Source of the DNA: Patescibacteria group bacterium | GTDB lineage: Bacteria > Patescibacteriota > Minisyncoccia > JAHIHE01 | Direction: 5' to 3' | Assembly: GCA_018899995.1 (NCBI GenBank) | Contig: JAHIHE010000125.1 | Span: forward strand, 1 to 5,026 | DNA: 5,026 nucleotides | Shown: positions 1-4,887 of the stretch, one piece after another | Numbering within the stretch: the stretch's first letter is position 1 | How the letters are laid out: each line of letters opens with the position of its first letter | Notes under the pieces: model-generated | Seen by the model: the letters and a program-made list of their open reading frames with translations, nothing else | Database searches by the model: none | What the model was told of the DNA's origin: nothing | Made by a program: the position numbers and the translations under genes

Positions 1-1
1 A

Positions 2-166
2 GAAATTTTAGCCAATTGCATAGAGCTTTTGGAAAAAATGGAAAATCGCCATATTCTTGACGGCCTCGGCGAATTGCTCGATGAAGCTCAAAAAGATTGG
101 TCGCGCGCGAAATTGCGGACCGAAACGATATTTTTATTAAAAGTATGGCTGGAAAGCGAGAAATAA
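2..166 (+). CDS. 3' end of an unrecognised protein gene (partial)
   Basis: The frame beginning at base 2 is open from the left edge to a TAA at 164-166 and gives 54 C-terminal residues; the start lies outside the window. The other two forward frames close within about 60 bases. The peptide is rich in Leu, Glu and Lys (for example ELLEKMENRH and GELLDEAQKDW) with no Pro and few Gly, so it is probably a set of amphipathic helices ending in KVWLESEK. I see no catalytic motif, and I do not recognise the family. A helical C-terminal domain of a larger cytoplasmic protein is possible. A TTG-initiated frame at 97-315 overlaps it out of frame and runs into repeats, so it is judged spurious. No clear terminator follows the stop. 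Confidence 0.6.
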   Translation, partial: EILANCIELLEKMENRHILDGLGELLDEAQKDWSRAKLRTETIFLLKVWLESEK

Positions 167-184
167 AAACGGCGGTATTTTATT

Positions 185-212
185 TTGAGAATCGTGAAGA
201 ATGTGGTATGAT
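185..212 (+). promoter_or_regulatory. Predicted sigma70-type promoter for ppsA
   Basis: TTGAGA (185-190) and TATGAT (207-212) are separated by 16 bases. TGG immediately before the -10 box gives an extended -10 (TGn). Transcription would start near 219, leaving a leader of roughly 138 bases before the ppsA ATG. The site lies just after the stop of the preceding gene, which fits ppsA being transcribed on its own. Confidence 0.6.
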
Positions 213-217
213 TTATT

Positions 218-272
218 CAACTAAACAACTAAACAGAATTCAATTTAGCAATGTAACAATTAAACAAACAGA
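218..272 (-). repeat. Degenerate octamer array, reverse orientation
   Basis: Seven units each starting with CAA or CAG occur at 218, 226, 234, 241, 249, 257 and 265, a spacing of eight bases except for one of seven. Typical units are CAACTAAA, CAATTTAG and CAATTAAA. Read on the minus strand they match the TTGCTAAA units found at 301-356. The array starts at the predicted transcription start of ppsA. Confidence 0.7.
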
Positions 273-343
273 TTTTTTATTTAAAAACCCCGTCTTTAAT
301 TTGCTAAATTGCTAAGTTGTCTAATTGTTATGTTGCTAAATTG
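241..343 (+). promoter_or_regulatory. Long leader hairpin upstream of ppsA
   Basis: Bases 241-267 pair antiparallel with 317-343: of 27 positions, 24 are Watson-Crick, two are adjacent G-U wobbles (252/332 and 253/331) and one is a mismatch (263/321). The 49-base loop includes an oligo-T run. The stem ends 13 bases before the start codon, so if transcribed it could affect ribosome access. It arises from the two opposed octamer arrays. Any regulatory role is inference. Confidence 0.55.
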
Positions 344-356
344 CTAAATTGATTTT
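301..356 (+). repeat. Degenerate octamer array abutting the ppsA start codon
   Basis: Seven exact-length octamers fill 301-356 and end on the base before the ATG at 357. Units 1, 5 and 6 are TTGCTAAA; unit 2 is TTGCTAAG; units 3, 4 and 7 diverge (TTGTCTAA, TTGTTATG, TTGATTTT). The array occupies the place of a Shine-Dalgarno site, and none is visible. Confidence 0.8.
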
Positions 357-2936
357 ATGCCAAACAAACTTTTAACTCCAGCCCACAATTTAATTTCCGA
401 CAACCGTAATTTAATCTGCGACCATGATCACAACAGCAGGGATAAATCCAAGCGCCTGATTTTGTGGTTCAATGAAGTGGGGATGGCCGATGTTGGCTTG
501 GTCGGCGGGAAAAACGCTTCTTTGGGAGAAATGTACCAAAATCTTGCTCTGAAAGGCGTAAGCGTTCCCAATGGCTTTGCCACCACTGCCCGCGCGTACC
601 GGTATTTTTTGGAAAAAACAGGGCTGAATGGCGAAATTAAAAAAATATTAAGCGGATTGGACACCAGAGATATGAGAAATTTGGCAAAGCGCGGCGCCGC
701 GGCGCGAAAAGCGATTTTGGCGGCTGAATTTCCGGAAGATTTTAAAAAAGAAATTATCAATTCTTATTACCAGTTGAGCATGAGCTACGGACATCATCAC
801 GCCGATGCGGCGGTAAGAAGTTCTGCCACGGCAGAGGACTTGCCAAACGCTTCTTTTGCCGGCCAGCAGGAGTCATATCTGAATATCAGCGGCGAAAAAG
901 CGCTTTTAAAAGCGGTGAAAGAATGCGTTGCGTCGCTGTTCACTAACCGCGCCATTTCTTACCGCGTTGACAAAGGATTTGACCATTTTTCCATCGCGCT
1001 ATCGGTAGGAGTGCAAAAAATGGTGCGGAGCGATTTGGCTAGTTCCGGCGTGATGTTTTCTTGCGACCCGGATTCGGGGTTCGCCGATGTGACTGTGATC
1101 AACGCCGCTTACGGCTTGGGCGAAAATATCGTTAAAGGCAGGGTCAATCCGGACGAATATTGGGTCTATGAGCCGTTTCTGAAAAATAATCTGGCGCCGA
1201 TTATCGGGAAAACTTTAGGCGATAAAAAATGGCGGCTCGTTTATTCCGGCGGCAAATCCGCCAGAGGCGCCCGCTTGCCGGATGGGCAGGGATCAACCAA
1301 AAATATTAAAGTCGCTTCCGAAGACCAGAAAAAATTTGTCTTAAAGGACGAGGAAATTATTCAACTGGCAAAATGGTCCGTGTTGATTGAAAAGCATTAT
1401 AAGCGGCCCATGGATATTGAATGGGCCAAAGACGGACAAACTGAAAAACTTTTTATCGTGCAGGCGCGGCCGGAAACCGCTCACCAAAGCAAGCGAGATG
1501 TGAATGTTTTGGAAAACTATGAAATGACTACTCCGTCTAAATCGCGCGAAGTTATTGTAACAGGCGTGAGCGTCGGCGCGAAAATCGGCAAAGGTAGAGC
1601 GAATATCATTAAAGACATAAAATATATCAACAAGTTTAAGTCCGGCCAAGTTTTAGTCGCGAAGATGACTGATCCGGACTGGGAGCCGATCATGAAAATG
1701 GCTTCGGCGATTGTCACCGACGCCGGTGGCAGGACTTGCCACGCGGCGATTGTCTCGCGCGAATTGGGAATACCTGCCGTGGTAGGGACCAAAAATTCAA
1801 CTTCGGCGATAAAACCCGATTCGGAAATTACGGTTGATTGTTCGCAGGGTGAAACAGGATATGTTTATAAAGGCGCTCTGCCTTACGAAGTTAAAAAAAC
1901 CAACCTGAAAAATATACCGCGGCCGGAAGTAAAAATTATGATGAATTTGGCTGATCCCAACGAGGCATTTAAATTCTCATTTTTGCCCAATGACGGAATC
2001 GGCTTGGCGCGCGAAGAATTTATCATCAACAATTACATTAAAATCCACCCTTTGGCCTTAATAGAATATCAAGCCAAATACCAAATACCCCCGAAGGACA
2101 ATTCTACGGGGCAGGCAAATACCAAAAACCAGAGCAAGAAATCTAATAAAAAAACTGTTTTAGACAAAGATACAATTAGGCGAATTGAAGAACTGACCGC
2201 CGGCTATCCCGATAAAATTCAGTTTTATGTTGACAAACTGGCAGAGGGAATCGGCAAGCTTGCCGCGGCGTATTATCCCAAAGATGTCATTGTCAGATTT
2301 TCCGACTTTAAAACAAACGAATACGCGAATTTAATCGGCGGAAAATATTTTGAGCCCGAAGAAGAAAATCCGATGATCGGCTGGCGCGGCGCCTCGCGCT
2401 ATTACGACGAGAAATTCCGGCAAGCGTTTGAGCTTGAATGCAAGGCGATTAAAAAAGTCCGCGAGGCGTTCGGATTTAAAAACGTGATTACAATGATTCC
2501 GTTTTGCCGGACTCCGGAAGAAGGCAAAAAAGTTCTGGAAATTATGGCCGGCTCCGGACTCACGCGCGGTAAAGATGGGTTTAAGGTCTACGTGATGGCC
2601 GAAATCCCTTCAAACATTATTCTGGCTGAAGAATTTGCCAAAATTTTTGACGGATTTTCCATCGGCAGCAACGACCTGACGCAATTGGCGCTGGGACTTG
2701 ACCGCGACAATGGAACTTTGGCGCATATCGGCAACGAAAAAAATGAAGCGGTAAAAATTTTAATTCGGCAACTGATAAAAGTGGCGCATAAGTATAATAA
2801 AAAAGTCGGAATCTGCGGACAGGCGCCGTCTGACTTTCCGGAATTCGCGGAATTTTTAGTCAAAGAAGGCATAGACAGCATTTCGCTTAATCCTGACACG
2901 GTGCTGAAAACCACAATGATGTTGGGGAAGAAATAA
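357..2936 (+). CDS. ppsA: Phosphoenolpyruvate synthase (pyruvate, water dikinase)
   Basis: This cytoplasmic enzyme converts ATP, pyruvate and water to PEP, AMP and phosphate, linking pyruvate to gluconeogenesis. The N-terminal ATP/pyruvate-binding domain spans about 36-380, with VGGKNASLGEM from V49, AVRSSATAEDL from A152, MDIEWA from M352 and QARPE from Q369. The phosphohistidine swivel domain (about 395-485) carries GGRTCHAAI with catalytic His462. The C-terminal PEP-binding barrel (about 500-859) has RFSDFKTNEYANLIGG from R647, WRGASR from W676, MAEIPSN with Glu749, GSNDLTQ with Asp773, and catalytic Cys820 in GICGQ. The motifs are those of PEP synthase, not pyruvate phosphate dikinase. 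At 859 residues it is longer than the usual 790-800, through an extension of about 20 residues and an insertion near 572-600. ATG 357 is the first possible start: TAA at 345-347 lies in frame upstream and the next Met is residue 43. No Shine-Dalgarno site is visible. Confidence 0.96.
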   Translation: MPNKLLTPAHNLISDNRNLICDHDHNSRDKSKRLILWFNEVGMADVGLVGGKNASLGEMYQNLALKGVSVPNGFATTARAYRYFLEKTGLNGEIKKILSGLDTRDMRNLAKRGAAARKAILAAEFPEDFKKEIINSYYQLSMSYGHHHADAAVRSSATAEDLPNASFAGQQESYLNISGEKALLKAVKECVASLFTNRAISYRVDKGFDHFSIALSVGVQKMVRSDLASSGVMFSCDPDSGFADVTVINAAYGLGENIVKGRVNPDEYWVYEPFLKNNLAPIIGKTLGDKKWRLVYSGGKSARGARLPDGQGSTKNIKVASEDQKKFVLKDEEIIQLAKWSVLIEKHYKRPMDIEWAKDGQTEKLFIVQARPETAHQSKRDVNVLENYEMTTPSKSREVIVTGVSVGAKIGKGRANIIKDIKYINKFKSGQVLVAKMTDPDWEPIMKMASAIVTDAGGRTCHAAIVSRELGIPAVVGTKNSTSAIKPDSEITVDCSQGETGYVYKGALPYEVKKTNLKNIPRPEVKIMMNLADPNEAFKFSFLPNDGIGLAREEFIINNYIKIHPLALIEYQAKYQIPPKDNSTGQANTKNQSKKSNKKTVLDKDTIRRIEELTAGYPDKIQFYVDKLAEGIGKLAAAYYPKDVIVRFSDFKTNEYANLIGGKYFEPEEENPMIGWRGASRYYDEKFRQAFELECKAIKKVREAFGFKNVITMIPFCRTPEEGKKVLEIMAGSGLTRGKDGFKVYVMAEIPSNIILAEEFAKIFDGFSIGSNDLTQLALGLDRDNGTLAHIGNEKNEAVKILIRQLIKVAHKYNKKVGICGQAPSDFPEFAEFLVKEGIDSISLNPDTVLKTTMMLGKK
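387..428 (+). repeat. Two 21-base units inside the ppsA N-terminal extension
   Basis: AATTTAATTTCCGAC (387-401) recurs as AATTTAATCTGCGAC (408-422), 13 of 15 identical at an offset of 21 bases. It therefore encodes a seven-residue repeat, NLISDNR then NLICDHD (residues 11-24). This lies in the part of the protein that precedes the conserved PEP synthase start, so it is probably not catalytic. Confidence 0.55.
2070..2156 (+). repeat. In-frame insertion in ppsA: palindrome between direct repeats
   Basis: Residues 572-600 (about 28 extra residues relative to E. coli PpsA as I recall it) are low complexity, rich in Lys, Asn, Gln and Ser. At the DNA level a 15-base repeat, CAAATACCAAATACC (2075-2089) and CAAATACCAAAAACC (2116-2130), matches at 14 of 15 positions. 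It flanks a hairpin whose arms are CCCCG (2089-2093) and CGGGG (2107-2111). Conserved sequence resumes with DKDTIRRIEELTAGY. The insert lies in a loop of the C-terminal domain, where family members vary in length. Confidence 0.6.
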
Positions 2937-3003
2937 GCAAATTATAAACCTCCATACCATGGGCTCACTTTCGCGGTTTTAGACAATATTCTTCGGGATT
3001 TTA

Positions 3004-3075
3004 CCCGCCTAAATTTTATTCACCCGCCAAAAATTTTTCTGAAATTTAGGCGGGCAAGACAAAATTTTGGCGGGT
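3004..3075. repeat. Four-armed palindromic element between convergent genes
   Basis: Four related arms occur in the order forward, forward, reverse, reverse: CCCGCCTAAATTT (3004-3016), ACCCGCCAAAAATTTT (3022-3037), AAATTTAGGCGGG (3042-3054) and AAAATTTTGGCGGGT (3061-3075). Arms 1 and 3 are perfect 13-base complements; arms 2 and 4 pair over 15 positions with one bulge. Arms 1 and 4 also pair at 13 of 14 positions around a hairpin of arms 2 and 3. It lies 67 bases past the ppsA stop and may act as a 3' stabiliser or terminator, but no strong T-run follows on either strand. It resembles REP-type intergenic palindromes in design. Confidence 0.75.
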
Positions 3076-3106
3076 TTGTGTATAAAAAAATCCGGCAAGA
3101 CAAAAT
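3053..3106 (+). repeat. 13-base perfect direct repeat pair
   Basis: GGCAAGACAAAAT occurs at 3053-3065 and again at 3094-3106, an offset of 41 bases. The first copy bridges the third and fourth arms of the palindrome, and the second forms part of the terminator of the minus-strand gene. Confidence 0.6.
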
Positions 3107-3134
3107 ACTTGTTAAAAATATTTATCAAGCCGGC
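3084..3134 (-). terminator. Predicted terminator of the small minus-strand gene
   Basis: Read on the minus strand, CCGGC (3134-3130) pairs with GCCGG (3096-3092), followed by one A and seven T residues (3090-3084). A second, AT-rich stem sits inside: CTTG(t)TAAA at 3108-3116 against TTTA(t)CAAG at 3121-3129. The structure begins within the last codons of the gene. The GC clamp plus T-run supports intrinsic termination; the long loop lowers confidence. Confidence 0.5.
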
Positions 3135-3343
3135 ACTGGATTTCCTCCCATGTTGATTTTTAATTCTCCTTTCCCAAAAGTCAGGTCTTTGCCGCATATT
3201 TGGCAGACGACATGGTGAATCGGCGGTCCGTCAAGCACCTCGGAAGCGTCCACTATTTTGAGGGTTAAGGCAGTTGGCGCGCCGTTGTGAGAATGGGAAG
3301 AAAATGGTTTAACTATTTCGTTAAACTTATCACTTGTGTACAT
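3125..3343 (-). CDS. Small CxxC protein of unknown function
   Basis: This gene encodes 72 residues ending in TGA at 3127-3125. I do not recognise the family. The visible features are a Ser/His-rich N-terminal stretch (FSSHSHNG, 14-21), a likely beta segment (ALTLKIVDASEVL, 25-37) and IHHVVCQICGK with His43, His44, Cys47 and Cys50. These four could bind one metal ion, or two copies could share one; a second CxxC is missing, so a classical zinc ribbon is not complete. There is no signal peptide or membrane segment, so it is probably cytoplasmic. The start at 3343 is chosen because a strong Shine-Dalgarno site precedes it. A longer reading back to 3412 would run through the promoter. It converges on ppsA and is probably monocistronic. 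Confidence 0.8.
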   Translation of the reverse strand: MYTSDKFNEIVKPFSSHSHNGAPTALTLKIVDASEVLDGPPIHHVVCQICGKDLTFGKGELKINMGGNPVPA

Positions 3344-3346
3344 TTT

Positions 3347-3356
3347 ACCTCCTTTT
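3347..3356 (-). promoter_or_regulatory. Strong ribosome binding site fixing the start of the CxxC gene
   Basis: On the minus strand AAAAGGAGGT precedes the ATG by three bases, so GGAGG is four bases from the start codon. It is the best Shine-Dalgarno match in the window and decides the start at 3343 over the upstream in-frame alternative. Confidence 0.8.
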
Positions 3357-3368
3357 AAAGCCGTATTT

Positions 3369-3396
3369 ATTATACAGATAAACAAAAGATAGTCAA
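3369..3396 (-). promoter_or_regulatory. Near-consensus sigma70 promoter of the CxxC gene
   Basis: On the minus strand TTGACT (3396-3391) and TATAAT (3374-3369) are 16 bases apart. Transcription would begin near 3362, giving a leader of about 20 bases that contains the ribosome binding site. No operator is obvious. Confidence 0.75.
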
Positions 3397-3405
3397 GACA
3401 AATCT

Positions 3406-3434
3406 TTGACATATTTGTTCATAAATTATACTAT
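3406..3434 (+). promoter_or_regulatory. Divergent promoter towards tRNA-Ser
   Basis: A perfect TTGACA (3406-3411) is followed by TATACT (3427-3432, spacing 15) or TACTAT (3429-3434, spacing 17). Its -35 box lies nine bases from the -35 box of the opposite promoter, so the two are back to back. Transcription from about 3440 would run through the heptamer array into the tRNA. Confidence 0.55.
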
Positions 3435-3460
3435 TTTATAGTTATGTCCGTACACTTTTT

Positions 3461-3495
3461 GTTATTGGTTATAGGTTATGAGTTATTGGTTATTG
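3461..3495 (+). repeat. Five tandem heptamers before tRNA-Ser
   Basis: Five seven-base units fill the 35 bases without gaps. Units 1, 4 and 5 are GTTATTG; unit 2 is GTTATAG and unit 3 is GTTATGA. The array ends three bases before the mature 5' end of the tRNA and would lie in the precursor leader removed by RNase P. Forward frames through it give repetitive peptides that are judged non-coding. Confidence 0.85.
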
Positions 3496-3498
3496 TAT

Positions 3499-3586
3499 GG
3501 AGAGGTCGCATAGTGGCCGATTGCGTTCGCTTGGAAAGCGAATATACCGAAAGGTATCGAGGGTTCGACTCCCTCCCTCTCCGCCA
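3499..3586 (+). tRNA. tRNA-Ser (anticodon GGA), CCA encoded
   Basis: The cloverleaf is complete. The acceptor stem pairs GGAGAGG (3499-3505) with CCTCTCC (3576-3582) over seven perfect pairs, then discriminator G3583 and an encoded CCA (3584-3586). The D stem is GCA (3508-3510) with TGC (3522-3524). The anticodon stem TTCGC/GCGAA encloses TTGGAAA (3531-3537) with anticodon GGA at 3533-3535, reading UCC and UCU. A long variable arm, ATACC-GAAA-GGTAT (3544-3557), marks it as a class II tRNA, as expected for serine. The T arm GAGGG/CCCTC has loop TTCGACT (3564-3570). All stems are intact. Confidence 0.97.
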
Positions 3587-3647
3587 ATTGGGAAACTGGG
3601 GGAATTGGCAAAGGTTCGCCAGCCGATTTTTCCCTTAATTGAATTTC

Positions 3648-3677
3648 GTAGTATGATAATACATATTACCATACTAT
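3648..3677 (+). promoter_or_regulatory. AT-rich dyad just before the Nudix ribosome binding site
   Basis: TAGTATGATAAT (3649-3660) and ATTACCATACTA (3665-3676) are inverted repeats with one mismatch (3656/3669) around a four-base loop; 3648/3677 adds a G-U pair. TTTT (3677-3680) follows, then the ribosome binding site at 3681-3686. It could be an operator, a weak terminator for the tRNA transcript, or a structure affecting translation of the Nudix gene; the sequence does not decide between these. Confidence 0.45.
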
Positions 3678-3696
3678 TTTAAGGAGATGGATTTTT

Positions 3697-4275
3697 ATGA
3701 AAAATATTGATGGTCAATTGCCTACCAGCGCCAAAATGGTTTTTAAGGGAGAAATATTTGAAGTTTGGCAATGGAAGCAAAAAATGTTCGACGGAAGCAT
3801 CCAAACTTTTGAGAAACTTCGCCGGACCAATACCGCGCAGGTGATTCCTGCAGTCGGCGATAAAATTCTTATCCAGATACAGGAGCAGCCCGACAGGAAA
3901 AAATCTTTTAATTCCATTCCTGGCGGCAGATGCGATTGGGGAGAAGAACCGCTGATTGCCGCCAAACGCGAATTGCTGGAAGAAACCGGATATATTTCGG
4001 ATGATTGGACGCTGTGGCGCGAAGAAAATCCCATTGGTAAAATTATCTGGACTGTTTATACTTATATTGCGCGAAACTGCTACCACAAACAGCCGTCGCA
4101 ATTGGATGCTGGAGAAAAAATTACCACTCAATTAATTTCCTTTGACGAATTTTTGATGTTGTCGGAAGATCCGTCGTTTTATGAAAGAAAAGATTTATAC
4201 TGCGAGCTTATCCGCGCGCGGTTTGACAAAAAATTTCGGGAAGATTTTTATAAATTGCTTTTCGGGGTAAAATAA
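3697..4275 (+). CDS. Nudix family hydrolase
   Basis: Nudix enzymes cleave nucleoside diphosphates linked to another group, using divalent metal. The 192-residue protein has a complete Nudix box at 77-99 in the pattern G-x5-E-x7-RE-U-x-EE-x-G-U: Gly77, Glu83, Arg91-Glu92, Leu93, Glu95-Glu96, Gly98 and Tyr99 (aromatic where an aliphatic residue is usual). Glu92, Glu95 and Glu96 should bind metal. The region before the box (FEVWQWKQKMFDG, then FEKLRR) and Pro112, 13 residues after it, recall ADP-ribose pyrophosphatases, but the substrate cannot be assigned. It has no signal peptide and is probably cytoplasmic. AAGGAG (3681-3686) lies ten bases before the ATG, a slightly long spacing. No good promoter was found directly upstream, so it may be read through from the tRNA promoter. 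Confidence 0.9.
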   Translation: MKNIDGQLPTSAKMVFKGEIFEVWQWKQKMFDGSIQTFEKLRRTNTAQVIPAVGDKILIQIQEQPDRKKSFNSIPGGRCDWGEEPLIAAKRELLEETGYISDDWTLWREENPIGKIIWTVYTYIARNCYHKQPSQLDAGEKITTQLISFDEFLMLSEDPSFYERKDLYCELIRARFDKKFREDFYKLLFGVK

Positions 4276-4365
4276 TTTTATGGACAGATGCTTGCCGTTT
4301 TATTTCTCGCGAAAATTAGAAAGGAAAAAGGTAGCATTATTAACAGTCGGAAATTTTGAATAAGT

Positions 4366-4872
4366 ATGAATGAAATTCACAGTAAAAAAGTTATTCTTCG
4401 TAAAACAACAGAAAAGGATTTGTCGGATCTTATAAATTTATGGAATGACGGAAGGGTTATGAAATGGGTTGGACTTCCCAATGGTGGGGGATATGATTTA
4501 GAAAAAGCAAGAGACTGGTTTAATAAACTGCGAAAGGAAACAAATCGGCATCATTTCGTTGTCTATAATAATGATATTGGCTTTTGCGGGGAAGTGTATT
4601 ATGAAACGGATGAAAAATATAAGCGCGCAGGACTTGATATTAAGTTTCAGCCGGAAGCGCAAGGTAGGGGGCTGGCGAGCGATGCTTTGAATACTTTGAT
4701 AGAATTTATTTTTAAATCTGAATCGGATATAGACGCGGTTTGGACAGAACCGGCAAAAGAAAATTTTGCCGCGCAAAATCTTTATACGCGCTGCGGCTTA
4801 AAACCCCATCTGCGGCCAAAAGATTTAAAAGGAGCGGGTTCTTATTGGGAAAGAAAAAGAAGCGAGAAATAA
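4366..4872 (+). CDS. GNAT family N-acetyltransferase (RimJ/RimL-like)
   Basis: The 168-residue protein has the usual length and layout of GNAT enzymes, which move an acetyl group from acetyl-CoA to an amine on a protein or small molecule. The N-terminal part, VILRKTTEKDLSDLINLWND (9-28), matches the opening strand and helix of RimJ/RimL-type proteins. The acetyl-CoA loop is QGRGLA (99-104, pattern Q-x-x-G-x-A), followed by helix SDALNTLIEFIF. Motif B is seen as Asn133, Asn138, Tyr140 and CGL (143-145). The substrate is unknown; ribosomal protein, metabolite or drug acetylation are all possible. The start is the first ATG after an in-frame TGA (4357-4359); no Shine-Dalgarno site is seen close to it. 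It follows the Nudix gene by 90 bases on the same strand, so they may be cotranscribed. Confidence 0.88.
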   Translation: MNEIHSKKVILRKTTEKDLSDLINLWNDGRVMKWVGLPNGGGYDLEKARDWFNKLRKETNRHHFVVYNNDIGFCGEVYYETDEKYKRAGLDIKFQPEAQGRGLASDALNTLIEFIFKSESDIDAVWTEPAKENFAAQNLYTRCGLKPHLRPKDLKGAGSYWERKRSEK

Positions 4873-4887
4873 ATAACTATAAATAAT

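Noticed and set aside
97..315. 72-codon forward frame starting with TTG
   Set aside because: It overlaps the better-supported partial gene out of frame, crosses the predicted promoter and ends in octamer repeats.
2075..3106. Both direct-repeat pairs (2075/2116 and 3053/3094) have an offset of 41 bases
   Set aside because: The repeated sequences are unrelated, so the equal spacing is taken as coincidence.
3344..3412. Longer start for the CxxC gene
   Set aside because: It would translate across the -10 and -35 boxes, and the strong ribosome binding site fits ATG 3343.
3586..3640. Long-range stem GGGAAA (3590-3595) with TTTCCC (3629-3634) and an inner TGGC/GCCA hairpin after the tRNA
   Set aside because: Stems are short, loops are long and the T-run position does not fit a good intrinsic terminator.
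3444..3682. Forward and reverse frames of 60-64 codons over the tRNA region
   Set aside because: They run through the heptamer array and an intact tRNA-Ser, so they are by-products of non-coding sequence.
4280..4363. LTVGNF in the minicistron recalling the N-terminus of riboflavin kinase
   Set aside because: The likeness covers about six residues and nothing else of that enzyme follows, so it is treated as chance.
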